A DNA stretch of 18,678 nucleotides from JAGPIS01 sp964635545 (lineage in GTDB: Bacteria; Bacteroidota; Bacteroidia; Bacteroidales; Marinilabiliaceae), in contig CAZWOA010000067.1 in the NCBI GenBank assembly GCA_964635545.1, positions 1-18,678 of the forward strand. The letters are read 5' to 3'. Both the position numbers and the translations under genes were made by a program. Shown here piece after piece: positions 1-7,696 of the stretch. The stretch's first letter is position 1; the number at the start of each line of letters is the position of its first letter. Under the pieces are notes generated by a model. It had not been told where the DNA came from and ran no database searches. It saw nothing but the letters and a program-made list of their open reading frames with translations.

Positions 1-31
1 CCGTAGAAAACGGGATAGGTACTGCGTGAGA
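1..31 (-). repeat. Inverted fragment of the composite intergenic repeat
   Basis: The reverse complement of about the first 22-31 bases closely matches 10145-10175. The first 22 bases differ at only 2 positions and share the core CGCAGTACCT and the following TCCCGT. A weaker relative lies at 16219-16240. Further right, the stretch near 84-98 (TTAAGGAGTTCTTTG) resembles the reverse complement of the bases just past copy A (about 10215-10230). This is therefore the end of another, oppositely oriented copy that continues off the left edge. No gene is seen in 1-211. Confidence 0.55.
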
Positions 32-37
32 TTTTAT

Positions 38-64
38 CCGCTGATTCCGCTGATTCCGCTGATT
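38..64. repeat. Three tandem copies of a 9-bp unit
   Basis: CCGCTGATT is repeated three times without a break (38-46, 47-55, 56-64). It lies in the same intergenic setting as the inverted composite-repeat fragment. The other two copies of that element also carry 9-bp tandem tracts, with different unit sequences, so this is probably the equivalent module. Confidence 0.8.
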
Positions 65-180
65 TTTCACCATTAAGAGAGTTAAGGAGTTCTTTGCGGT
101 CTCCCGTTGGTACTGAATAAGTCTTAGGAGGATTAATTTTGAACGAAGTTAATTGATGTTTTCAGGATTCAAACTAAATA

Positions 181-207
181 AAAAAGGGAGATTTAATCTC
201 CCTTTTT
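181..207 (-). terminator. Terminator of tyrS (symmetrical)
   Basis: A perfect 12-bp inverted repeat (181-192 against 196-207) encloses a 3-base loop. It has a GGGAGAT/ATCTCCC core flanked by A-run and T-run arms. It begins 5 bases past the tyrS stop on the minus strand. The A/T arms would let it end transcripts from either direction. Confidence 0.85.
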
Positions 208-211
208 ATGT

Positions 212-1504
212 TTATTCTGCAATAAGCAGATAGAAGTTTTTCTTGCCTTTCTGCACAAGTATGTATTTGTTGTTGAGCAACTCGGTGCCATTAACAATAT
301 GCTCGGGCGACTCTATTTTCTGTTTGTTAATTTGCAATCCACCGCCGGTTACGGTGCGGCGCAACTCTCCTTTTGATGGGAATACACCACTCTTCTCGGC
401 AAGCAGGTCGGCCACGTTAATGCCGGCTGCAAGTTCTTGCTTTGAGATGTTAAAAATAGGTACACCCTCGAATACCGACAAGAATGTGGCCTCATCCATT
501 TTACGCAATGTCTCGGTAGATCCTTTTCCAAACAGAATTTGGGAAGCTTCGATTGAAGTTTCGAGTGCCTCTTTGCCGTGCACCATTATGGTAAGCTCTT
601 CGGCGAGTTTATTTTGCAATGCGCGAAGGTGAGGTGCCTCAGCCTGTTGTTTCACCAAATCCTCAACCTCATTTCGGCTAAGGAGTGTAAATATTTTGAT
701 ATATTTTTCGGCATCAAGGTCGGATGTGTTAAGCCAGAATTGGTAGAACTGGTATGGAGTAGTTCTTGCTGCATCGAGCCAAATATTTCCGGTTTCGGTT
801 TTGCCGAATTTTCCGCCATCAGCCTTGGTTATGAGTGGACATACAAGCGCAAAAGCTTCGCCTCCCACAGTTTTTCTAATCAGCTCTGTTCCCGTGGTGA
901 TATTACCCCACTGGTCGCTACCACCCATTTGGAGGCGGCAGCCAAGTGATTGATACAGATGCAGATAGTCGTAACCCTGAACAAGTTGATAGGTAAACTC
1001 GGTGAATGACATACCTTCGCGCGACTCCGAGCTTAGTCGTTTTTTTACCGAATCTTTGGCCATCATATAGTTCACGGTGATATATTTGCCCACGTCACGG
1101 ATGAAATCAAGGAAAGTGAAATCCTTCATCCAGTCGTAGTTATTCACCATTAAAGCTGCATTGGGCTCTCCGCTGTTGAAATCGAGGAAACGTGAAAGCT
1201 GTTTTTTAATGCTCTCCTGGTTATGGCGCAATGTGGTCTCATCCAGCAGGTTTCTCTCTGCCGATTTCATCGAAGGGTCGCCAATCATACCTGTTGCTCC
1301 ACCCACCAGCACCACCGGACGATGGCCTGAGTTCTGAAGGTGTTTAAGCATCATAACACCCACCAGGTGACCGATATGAAGTGAGTCGGCAGTGGGGTCG
1401 ATACCAACATAAGCAGTGGTCATCTCCTTGTTAAGATGCTCTTCGGTACCGGGCATAATCTCCTGTATCATGCCGCGCCATTGAAGTTCTTCTACAAAAT
1501 TCAT
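212..1504 (-). CDS. tyrS: Tyrosyl-tRNA synthetase
   Basis: This cytoplasmic class I aminoacyl-tRNA synthetase charges tRNA-Tyr with tyrosine using ATP. The 430-residue product has the usual bacterial TyrRS length. Visible motifs are the nucleotide-binding HIGH at residues 43-46 after a Rossmann strand (AYVGIDPTADSL), the tyrosine-pocket segment GGSDQWGNITTG near 194-205, and KFGKT at 232-236 as the KMSKS-type loop. The last 70 or so residues (INVADLL... LRRTVTGGGLQIN) form the S4 RNA-binding domain that grips the tRNA. I start at the ATG at 1504 because it gives MNFVEELQWRG, the usual start of Bacteroidota TyrRS; the codon before it is TTG and could lengthen the protein by one residue. The gene appears to be monocistronic, with a -7 promoter motif upstream and a strong terminator just after the stop. 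No T-box leader is apparent. Confidence 0.97.
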   Translation of the reverse strand: MNFVEELQWRGMIQEIMPGTEEHLNKEMTTAYVGIDPTADSLHIGHLVGVMMLKHLQNSGHRPVVLVGGATGMIGDPSMKSAERNLLDETTLRHNQESIKKQLSRFLDFNSGEPNAALMVNNYDWMKDFTFLDFIRDVGKYITVNYMMAKDSVKKRLSSESREGMSFTEFTYQLVQGYDYLHLYQSLGCRLQMGGSDQWGNITTGTELIRKTVGGEAFALVCPLITKADGGKFGKTETGNIWLDAARTTPYQFYQFWLNTSDLDAEKYIKIFTLLSRNEVEDLVKQQAEAPHLRALQNKLAEELTIMVHGKEALETSIEASQILFGKGSTETLRKMDEATFLSVFEGVPIFNISKQELAAGINVADLLAEKSGVFPSKGELRRTVTGGGLQINKQKIESPEHIVNGTELLNNKYILVQKGKKNFYLLIAE

Positions 1505-1589
1505 CAAACTATCATTATTAGTATATCAACAGACTTTGACATCTGTCTTTGTTAATTAATATCCTGCAAAATACATATTTACATAAAAG

Positions 1590-1597
1590 CAAAGATA
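1590..1597 (-). promoter_or_regulatory. Candidate -7 promoter box for tyrS
   Basis: On the minus strand this reads TATCTTTG, an exact match to the Bacteroidota sigma-ABfr -7 consensus TAnnTTTG. It lies 85 bases upstream of the tyrS ATG. I see no clear TTTG-type -33 box at the usual 19-21 base spacing, so the call is tentative. Confidence 0.4.
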
Positions 1598-1640
1598 ACA
1601 CATGTATCACAAATTGATATAGAATATAAGCAAATAGAAC

Positions 1641-1688
1641 AAAAAAACTTCTGTAAGCTTCATTATTAACTATGAAGCCTACAGAAGT
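1641..1688 (-). terminator. Terminator of the GIN-domain gene
   Basis: A 17-base inverted repeat (1647-1663 against 1672-1688) pairs with one G-U-type position and an 8-base loop. On the minus strand it is followed by a run of seven T (A-run at 1641-1647 on the plus strand). It lies about 65 bases past the stop of the GIN-domain gene, as expected for an intrinsic terminator. It also separates that gene from tyrS. Confidence 0.85.
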
Positions 1689-1752
1689 AAGATAAAATTA
1701 AACTTTAAAACTCTAAAAAACGACTAAATTATTATGAAAACTACTTTATAAA

Positions 1753-2790
1753 TCATAGGAAATAATTCTGACCGCCGGTTTTGCTGGTTCCGGTAATCAC
1801 TATTGGGCCATTGCCCACATTAAGCTTTTTCATCTTAGAGGTTCCAACTGCTATAAGGGCTCCCTTATCTGAACGAAGCACAAATGATAAATCCTCTTTT
1901 TTGTGCATCAATTTAATTTTTATTCTTCCTTCGGTGGTTGTAAAGCTTGATGAGTCGGTAAATTTCACCTGACTACCTGCTATAAGCCCTTTGGTAGTGC
2001 TGATGTTATACACGCCGGTAGTTCCAAATAGATTCACTGAACCGTTAAGCGTTTCTATTGTGATATTTGCTTGTGCGTTAGATATCTTCAAAGCTCCTGA
2101 ACTACCTCTTAAATTAATGTCACCCTCAATATTTGTAAGGGTTTGATTGCCTGCTATTGTTGCAATTTTTAAGTTACCCTTTACATTATCAACAGTGATA
2201 GCACCATCGGGTGAGTCGAGGCTTATATTTCCTTCAAGATTGCCGGCAAATTGAGCTCCGCTTGATGATGAAGTGGTTATATCACCTTTAAGATTATCGA
2301 TGGTTATATTGCCCGATTTAGAAGATACCGATATTTTACCGTCCGAATTATTTCCGGTTATTTTACCAGAAGTGGTGCTGGCAGAAAGCACAGTCTGCTT
2401 AAGGTTGCTAAACTCAATGTAGCCTGATGTGTTGGTAATCGCCACCTCGAGATTTGGAGCTGCTTTAATTACAATTTCGCCAGCGTGTGATGCAAAATTA
2501 ACCTTTGGCACCTCTACAGTCATCTTCACCTCTCCATCGGCAACGGCACTGTTAATTTTATACTCATCGTGACTCTCCATGGCCTCCATTTGCGAAGTGA
2601 TGGATGTAACGCCATCTTCAGAAGGCATTATTATAATTTTGCAGAACAGTCCCTCTACCTCTACCTTGCTTATGCCTGGGTAACTCTGTTCGTTTTCAAA
2701 CACTTTTTTCATCTCCTGGGCTTTGGCGTTTGATATATTCCCAACCAATGCAACGGCGATGAACAAAGAGAAAAATAAAATTCGTATCAT
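1753..2790 (-). CDS. Exported GIN/DUF4097-type beta-helix protein
   Basis: This is a 345-residue secreted or periplasmic protein of unknown substrate. Its N-terminus is a clear signal peptide: MIRILFF, a hydrophobic stretch FIAVALVG, and an Ala-Lys-Ala-Gln cleavage region near residue 25. From about residue 100 onward the sequence is a series of roughly 20-residue strands with recurring Ser/Gly turns (TTSGKITG, SKSGNITIDNLKGDI, SSSGAQFAGNLEGNI, DSPDGAITVDNVKGN), which is the pattern of the right-handed beta-helix in putative auto-transporter adhesin head GIN (DUF2807) and DUF4097 proteins. The family is common in Bacteroidota, and its function is mostly unproven. I place the start at 2790, where AAAGGA precedes ATG by a few bases and the signal peptide begins; an ATG at 2808 would add six residues but lacks a ribosome site. 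It lies 68 bases downstream of nadB on the same strand and may be read from the nadB transcript. A start-codon hairpin suggests translational control. Confidence 0.8.
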   Translation of the reverse strand: MIRILFFSLFIAVALVGNISNAKAQEMKKVFENEQSYPGISKVEVEGLFCKIIIMPSEDGVTSITSQMEAMESHDEYKINSAVADGEVKMTVEVPKVNFASHAGEIVIKAAPNLEVAITNTSGYIEFSNLKQTVLSASTTSGKITGNNSDGKISVSSKSGNITIDNLKGDITTSSSSGAQFAGNLEGNISLDSPDGAITVDNVKGNLKIATIAGNQTLTNIEGDINLRGSSGALKISNAQANITIETLNGSVNLFGTTGVYNISTTKGLIAGSQVKFTDSSSFTTTEGRIKIKLMHKKEDLSFVLRSDKGALIAVGTSKMKKLNVGNGPIVITGTSKTGGQNYFL

Positions 2791-2829
2791 GATAAATCCT
2801 TTATGCATTATTTATCATCATACGAATTT
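2778..2829 (-). promoter_or_regulatory. Long inverted repeat enclosing the GIN-gene start codon
   Basis: Bases 2778-2796 and 2811-2829 are inverted copies, 18 of 19 matching, around a 14-base loop. In the minus-strand RNA the loop ends in AAAGGA, the apparent Shine-Dalgarno of the GIN-domain gene. The following arm reads TTTATCATGATACGAATTT and contains the ATG, so folding would bury the start codon. The stem is AT-rich, with one G-G mismatch. It could be a thermosensor-like or ligand-gated translational switch, an attenuator between nadB and the GIN gene, or a protein operator. The repeat itself is directly visible; its function is inferred. Confidence 0.6.
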
Positions 2830-2858
2830 ATGGACGTTGGGTTACATTATTCTCTATT

Positions 2859-4442
2859 TTATGATAGTGTGAGATATTGGTTTTTATCCGGATAATCGAG
2901 CGTATAGTGCAATCCGCGACTCTCTTTGCGCTTCTGTGCCATCTTGATTATCAGATATCCCACATTAATTTTATTCCGTAACTCGCATAATTTTTTCGAC
3001 ACTGTTGAGCGTTGATAAAGATTTTCTGTTTCATGATACAGAATCTCAAGTCTGTCAAGAGCGCGCTTCAATCGTAGATTCGACCTCACGATGCCCACAT
3101 AGTTACTCATTATTACCTCCACCTCTTTATTGGCCTGGGTAATTAGAATCATCTCTTCATTATGAGTGGTGCCTTCGTCATCCCAATCAGGAATTAAGGG
3201 ATTTATATCCACTTTTTTCATCAATTCCGATGAGTGTTTTGCTGCCACATCGGCATATACCAATGCCTCAAGCAGTGAATTGGAAGCCAGTCGGTTTGCA
3301 CCATGAAGCCCCGTACTGCTACATTCGCCAGCCGCATATAGTCGGTTGATAGAGCTGCATCCGTTGAGGTCAACCTTTATGCCGCCGCACAAATAGTGGG
3401 CTGCCGGCACCACCGGTATCATATCTTTGGTGATGTCTATACCTACCGATAAGCATTTCTGATAAATAGTGGGGAAGTGCTGCTTGGTATCTTCTGCCGG
3501 TTTGTGCCTAACATCAAGATACACAAATTCATCACCACTGCCTTTAAGTTCATTATCTATGGCACGTGCCACCACATCGCGGGGAGCCAGGCAGCCACGC
3601 TCATCGTATTTATGCATAAACTCCTTACCCTTGGCGGTGCGTAATATGGCACCATAGCCACGCATAGCTTCAGTAATAAGGAATGAAGGAGTCTCCTTCG
3701 GATTATATAAAGATGTGGGGTGAAACTGCACAAACTCCATATTCTGAATCACGCCTTTGGCCCTGAAAACCATTGCAATACCATCTCCGGTAGCAATAGT
3801 GGGGTTTGTGGTAGTTTGATACACATCGCCAATACCACCTGTGGCAATCATGGTTACTTTTGATAGAAAAGTATCGACTTGGTGGTTGTTTTCATCAAGA
3901 ATATAGGCTCCATAGCACTCAATATCGTTCATCCAGGGCTCATTGGCACGACCAAGGTGGTGCTGGGTAATTATTTCGATAGCAAAATGTTGCTCAAAAA
4001 TATCAATGTTGGGATGATTACGAATTTGAGACACCAATGCCCGCTGAATCTCAAAACCGGTATTGTCGCGGTGGTGAAGTATGCGGTGCTCGGAGTGGCC
4101 TCCTTCACGGTGAAGGTCGTAGCTGCCCTGATTATTCTTATCGAACTGGGTTCCCCACTCTATAAGTTGCTCAATCTGAGCGGGTGCATTGGTAATCACC
4201 ATATTCACCACCTCAGGGTCGCAAAGGCCGTCGCCGGCAATAAGGGTATCTTTAACGTGCTTCTCAAAATTATCGAATTGCGAAGTTACAGCCGCAATAC
4301 CACCTTGTGCATAGCAAGTGTTGGTGTTGTCGATTGCATCCTTGGTTACGAGCGCCACACTGCCATACGCTGCAGCTTTAAGAGCATAACTCAAGCCGGC
4401 CGCACCCGAACCAATAACTAAAAAATCATACTCTCTTCTCAT
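2859..4442 (-). CDS. nadB: L-aspartate oxidase
   Basis: This FAD enzyme oxidises L-aspartate to iminoaspartate, the first step of de novo NAD synthesis; NadA then condenses the product with dihydroxyacetone phosphate to give quinolinate. The 527-residue protein has the usual length. It shows the FAD Rossmann motif GSGAAG at residues 11-16, the flavin-contact segment TNTCYAQGGIAA near 40-51, HREGGHSEHR at 111-120, the dicarboxylate-site segment FVQFHPTSLY near 237-246, APRD with Arg288, AAHY with His349, and the late FAD segment GLHGANRLASNSLLEALV. The C-terminus carries the helical domain shared with succinate dehydrogenase and fumarate reductase flavoproteins; the spacing and length favour NadB over those relatives. 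No nadA or nadC is adjacent. It is divergent from the histidine kinase, with 104 bases between, and may be cotranscribed with the GIN-domain gene downstream. Confidence 0.95.
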   Translation of the reverse strand: MRREYDFLVIGSGAAGLSYALKAAAYGSVALVTKDAIDNTNTCYAQGGIAAVTSQFDNFEKHVKDTLIAGDGLCDPEVVNMVITNAPAQIEQLIEWGTQFDKNNQGSYDLHREGGHSEHRILHHRDNTGFEIQRALVSQIRNHPNIDIFEQHFAIEIITQHHLGRANEPWMNDIECYGAYILDENNHQVDTFLSKVTMIATGGIGDVYQTTTNPTIATGDGIAMVFRAKGVIQNMEFVQFHPTSLYNPKETPSFLITEAMRGYGAILRTAKGKEFMHKYDERGCLAPRDVVARAIDNELKGSGDEFVYLDVRHKPAEDTKQHFPTIYQKCLSVGIDITKDMIPVVPAAHYLCGGIKVDLNGCSSINRLYAAGECSSTGLHGANRLASNSLLEALVYADVAAKHSSELMKKVDINPLIPDWDDEGTTHNEEMILITQANKEVEVIMSNYVGIVRSNLRLKRALDRLEILYHETENLYQRSTVSKKLCELRNKINVGYLIIKMAQKRKESRGLHYTLDYPDKNQYLTLS

Positions 4443-4464
4443 TGATGTTAAGTTTATGACAAAT

Positions 4465-4472
4465 CAAAAATA
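4465..4472 (-). promoter_or_regulatory. Candidate -7 promoter box for nadB
   Basis: The minus strand reads TATTTTTG, fitting TAnnTTTG, 22 bases upstream of the nadB ATG. No good -33 box is visible, and the region is very AT-rich, so chance matches are likely. Confidence 0.3.
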
Positions 4473-4546
4473 GCAAAATATCTAAAATGATTTTTATATT
4501 TTTACGTTATAACTAAATCATCAGCAAGAAAATAAAAAAATCTTTC

Positions 4547-5694
4547 ATGGATTCATACAGGCGCAAGCAGATATTCAAATGGTTACTATTCTTTATGGCT
4601 ATTGGCATTGGTGCTTTTATACTATTCTATAGCAATAGTTTAGCATCAAAACTAAAGGATGAAGAGTATAAAAAGATGCAGCTCTGGAGTGAAGCTACAA
4701 AGGTTTTGGCCTCATCAGAATCAACAGAAGAGAGTGCCATAGGCGTGGTACTCGATGTAATAGCACAGAATACCACCATACCCGTAATACTTTGCGACAC
4801 ACTCAATAACATACTTTTCCATCGCAATATTGTGGATAATGATAGGCCCGACACCACAGTTATACACGCCATTTTCAACAACATGCTGGCATCGGGCAAT
4901 CGCATCGAAATAGACTTGGGCAATAACGAGTGGCAATACCTTTATTACACCGACTCATCGATGATAAAACAGTTGTCGCGCTTTCCATATATGCAGATGA
5001 GTCTTGTTACTGCCTTTGTGCTGCTGGCCTATTTTGTGTTTAGTGGGGCGCGCCGTGCCGAGCAAAACAGGGTGTGGGCGGGTATGGCCAAAGAGACGGC
5101 TCACCAGCTTGGCACACCCACTTCTTCGCTTATGGGTTGGGTTGATTACTTGAAAATGAAGGAGATATCGCCCGATATAACTGCCGAGATGAGCAAGGAT
5201 TTGGCAAGGCTTCAAAATGTAGCCGACCGATTCTCGAAAATTGGGTCGAAACCCGATATTGAGCCGATGGAAATATACCCGATGATAGAGAATCTCACGA
5301 AATACCTGGCAAGACGACAGTCGGGTAAGGTGATGATAACCATCAACCCACAAAGCAACCCTGCCTTGGTGGCTGATATTAGTATGGTGCTGTTTGAATG
5401 GGCTATAGAGAATATAATAAAAAACGCGCTCGATGCCATTGAAGGCGAGGGCAAAGTGGAAGTTCACCTTCATCGCGAACACGGACAGGCCTTAATCGAT
5501 ATATCCGATAATGGTAAAGGGATGCGTAGAAATCAGAGTCGCCATATTTTTGATGCCGGCTTTACCACTAAAAAACGTGGCTGGGGATTGGGATTAACAC
5601 TCACAAAGCGTATTATTAGTGAATATCATAAAGGGAAAATATTTGTAAAAGAGAGTGAAATAGGCAAAGGAACTACCATAAGAATAATGCTGCC
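4547..5694 (+). CDS. Membrane sensor histidine kinase (3' end in gap)
   Basis: This inner-membrane two-component kinase would autophosphorylate on His and pass the phosphate to a response regulator. About 382 residues are visible. A first membrane helix spans residues 11-29, an extracytoplasmic sensor segment with no recognised fold covers about 30-147, and a second helix lies at 149-167. The H-box is KETAHQLGTPTSS with phospho-acceptor His186. The ATPase domain shows an N-box (IENIIKNALDAI, 287-298), G1 DNGKGM (321-326), F-box IFDAGFTT and G2 GWGLGLTLTKRI (345-356). The last visible residues, TTIRIML, are where such kinases usually end, so only a handful are probably lost in the N run. No response regulator gene adjoins, so this is an orphan kinase within the window. 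Its partner and signal cannot be told. Confidence 0.9.
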
Positions 5695-5794
5695 NNNNNN
5701 NNNNNNNNNNNNNNNNNNNNNNNNNNNNNNNNNNNNNNNNNNNNNNNNNNNNNNNNNNNNNNNNNNNNNNNNNNNNNNNNNNNNNNNNNNNNNN
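5695..5794. other. Assembly gap of exactly 100 N
   Basis: The round size marks a scaffold join rather than a measured distance. The left flank is the end of a histidine kinase and the right flank is the tail of an unrelated WG-repeat protein. The true gap must hold the kinase stop, an intergenic region and most of the WG-repeat gene, probably several hundred bases or more. Confidence 0.95.
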
Positions 5795-5795
5795 A

Positions 5796-5963
5796 CTGGA
5801 AAATGTGGTAATAGAAGCCAAATATGACCGTGCTTATAAATTTTCTGATGGGTATGGAATTGTTGAAATCAACGGAAAGGAAGGGTTTATTGATTCTAGT
5901 GGGGAGGAGTTAATCGCATTCAAATATGATGATGTAACTTATTTCATCGAAGCTAGGCTTTAG
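5796..5963 (+). CDS. WG-repeat protein, C-terminal fragment
   Basis: A 55-residue open frame leaves the gap and ends at TAG. It contains a typical WG-type repeat: AKYDRAYKFSDGYGIVEING, then KEGFIDSSGEELI, then a second KYDDV strand that begins another unit. The characteristic Tyr-Asp, Phe-Ser-Asp-Gly and Gly-Phe-Ile-Asp positions are present, although the Trp of WG is replaced by Glu-Gly here. WG-repeat (KWG) proteins are beta-rich and often exported, and their function is mostly unknown. The 5' part is missing in the gap, so length, signal peptide and domain context cannot be assessed. The frame differs from that of the kinase on the left, so the two are separate genes. Confidence 0.7.
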   Translation: MENVVIEAKYDRAYKFSDGYGIVEINGKEGFIDSSGEELIAFKYDDVTYFIEARL

Positions 5964-6066
5964 CATTAGTTAAACTTTGAGGTTTGTTGTATCGTCATCC
6001 ACCATAAGCAGCATGTTATGTGTGTTGAAAAAGTGGTTTTAATACCAACCCAATGGTTAATATTTT

Positions 6067-6074
6067 TATCTTTG
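6067..6074 (+). promoter_or_regulatory. Candidate -7 promoter box for the WYL regulator
   Basis: TATCTTTG matches TAnnTTTG exactly and lies 26 bases before the ATG at 6101. It falls inside the alternative longer reading from 6053, which favours the shorter start. A -33 element is not clear. Confidence 0.4.
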
Positions 6075-6100
6075 ATTGTAAAATTGAAAATATTACTGAT

Positions 6101-7009
6101 ATGTCGAAACTTGAATCGATAGCACGTTATAACCTCATTATTCAGAAATTGAGAATTAAAAATTCAACTTTTGAAGAGATTTCTGATTACTTGCAATTAA
6201 ATTCCGAGATACAAGGATATAATTTCAACATATCAAAACGCACATTCCAGCGCGACCTTAACGATATAAATACTCTGTATAGCATCGATATACAGTATAA
6301 TAGTACCTTAAGGGCTTATTATATAAATGATGAGGGACATACCGATGCCACCAAAAGAATAATGGAGTCGTTCGATATATTGAATGCGTTTAACATGAGC
6401 GTTAGTTTTACCGATTTTGTGCATTTTGAGCAACGACGCCCCATTGGCACCGAAAATTTAGGTGCTATTATCGATGCAATTCAGAAGCGGGTTCGCATAT
6501 TATTTAGTTATAAGAGCTTTGTAACCGATACAGATACCATACGCACAGTGGAGCCCTTTGGATTAAAGGAGTTCCGTAATCGCTGGTATGTATTGGCCGA
6601 AGATATTCAAGACAAAAGAATAAAGAACTTCGCCCTCGACAGATTGAGCAATCTTACTATTACCAACATAAAATTCAGCAGTAATAAGCAAGTTGAACTG
6701 GATGATTATTTCAAACATAGCTTTGGAGTTTATATATTATCCGACTCACAACCCGAAGAAATTATCCTATCGTTTAGTCATCATCAGGCCCATTATATCA
6801 AAACTTTGCCACTTCACCACTCTCAACAAATAATAAGTAGCGACGAAAACTTCGTTATTGTTAAGTTGTATATGTATATAACCCAGGACTTTGTAATGGA
6901 ATTACTCTCCTATGCAAATCAAGTGAAAGTAATAGCACCACCGTCGCTGGCCGAAAATTTGATTCAGAAATATAAAGATGCTATAGCACAATACAACCAG
7001 CCAAACTAA
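6101..7009 (+). CDS. WYL-domain transcriptional regulator
   Basis: This is a 302-residue DNA-binding regulator. Residues 1-75 form a winged helix-turn-helix-like region, with a recognition segment around ISKRTFQRDLNDIN (44-57), the usual Arg-Asp-Leu signature of WYL regulators. The WYL domain lies at about 122-190, with the hallmark RNRWYVLAED at 159-168 followed by FALDRLSNL. A C-terminal WCX-like region reaches the end. WYL domains bind nucleic acid or small ligands and often control DNA-damage or phage-defence genes, but no defence gene is visible here. The start at 6101 (MSKLESIARY) matches family N-termini better than the in-frame ATG at 6053, whose extra 16 residues overlap a promoter-like box. 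The gene stands alone between the WG-repeat fragment and the DUF177 operon, so its target cannot be inferred. Confidence 0.88.
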   Translation: MSKLESIARYNLIIQKLRIKNSTFEEISDYLQLNSEIQGYNFNISKRTFQRDLNDINTLYSIDIQYNSTLRAYYINDEGHTDATKRIMESFDILNAFNMSVSFTDFVHFEQRRPIGTENLGAIIDAIQKRVRILFSYKSFVTDTDTIRTVEPFGLKEFRNRWYVLAEDIQDKRIKNFALDRLSNLTITNIKFSSNKQVELDDYFKHSFGVYILSDSQPEEIILSFSHHQAHYIKTLPLHHSQQIISSDENFVIVKLYMYITQDFVMELLSYANQVKVIAPPSLAENLIQKYKDAIAQYNQPN

Positions 7010-7105
7010 TACAAAAAACCGGCATTATTTGACGAAAAAGCGACTAATAAACATCTATATTACTAAAAAAACGTAAAATCGTTTTATCCACTCAATTATT
7101 TTTCG

Positions 7106-7113
7106 TACTTTTG
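7106..7113 (+). promoter_or_regulatory. Promoter -7 box of the DUF177-rpmF operon
   Basis: TACTTTTG matches the Bacteroidota consensus TAnnTTTG. It is followed by GC and lies 22 bases before the GTG start, which implies a very short leader. A TTTT at 7082-7085, 20 bases upstream, is the best -33 candidate. Confidence 0.6.
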
Positions 7114-7135
7114 CAAAGTTTTTATTTGGGTAGAT

Positions 7136-7684
7136 GTGGATAAGCTAAACGATTACACCATTGCCTTTAAAGGTTTAAGTGACGGGAAGCACGAGTTTGT
7201 TTACAATCTCGGCGACTCATTTTTTAAATTGATAGAGGGCAGTCTTATTGACAAAGGCGATGTAAGAGCCAGAGTGGTGCTATCAAAAAGCCCGACAATG
7301 CTTACTTTTGATTTCGATATCAGGGGTAAAGTAGAGTCGGTTTGCGACAACTGTCTTGGAGTGCTCGACGTGCCTGTGAGGTACAAAGGGAAGCTTTACG
7401 TAAAGTTTGGCGAAGAGTATGATGAGCCGACCGACGATGTTGTGATAATTCCGCATGTTGAGCATGAAATAAATGTGGCACAATGGTTGTATGAGCTTAC
7501 GACCGTGAGTATGCCCATTCGTAGTGTTCATAAAAAAGATAAAGACGGTAATTTAAGCTGCGACCCCGAAATGGTTAAGAAATTAAACCAGTATCTTGTG
7601 GTAGAGCAAAGTGAGAGTGAAGATAATGAAGAGGTTGACCCGCGATGGGCAGCTTTGAAGAACTTAGTAGATAAAAACAAATAA
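7136..7684 (+). CDS. DUF177 (YceD-family) protein
   Basis: This is a 182-residue member of the DUF177/YceD family, which almost always lies just before rpmF. Relatives are thought to act in 23S rRNA or large-subunit biogenesis, in step with L32 supply. Visible here are a central CDNCLG motif (Cys70, Cys73) in the strand-rich core, the segment VKFGEEYDE, a conserved hydrophobic helix region INVAQWLYELTTVSMPIRSVH, and an acidic C-terminus ending DPRWAALKNLVDKNK, a family signature. The start is GTG at 7136; the overlapping ATG at 7134 is out of frame and stops after four codons. It is separated from rpmF by 12 bases and shares its promoter. Confidence 0.88.
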   Translation: MDKLNDYTIAFKGLSDGKHEFVYNLGDSFFKLIEGSLIDKGDVRARVVLSKSPTMLTFDFDIRGKVESVCDNCLGVLDVPVRYKGKLYVKFGEEYDEPTDDVVIIPHVEHEINVAQWLYELTTVSMPIRSVHKKDKDGNLSCDPEMVKKLNQYLVVEQSESEDNEEVDPRWAALKNLVDKNK

Positions 7685-7696
7685 ATAGGTAAAAAA

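Noticed and set aside
3879..4421. 180-residue plus-strand open frame
   Set aside because: It lies opposite nadB, whose motifs are unambiguous, and its translation has no recognisable domain.
6053..6100. Longer start of the WYL regulator
   Set aside because: The 16 extra residues overlap a TAnnTTTG promoter-like box and do not fit the usual MSKLESI-type N-terminus.
6101..7009. WYL regulator as a marker of a defence island
   Set aside because: No nuclease, methylase, toxin or other defence gene is visible on either side; the neighbours are housekeeping genes and a WG-repeat fragment.
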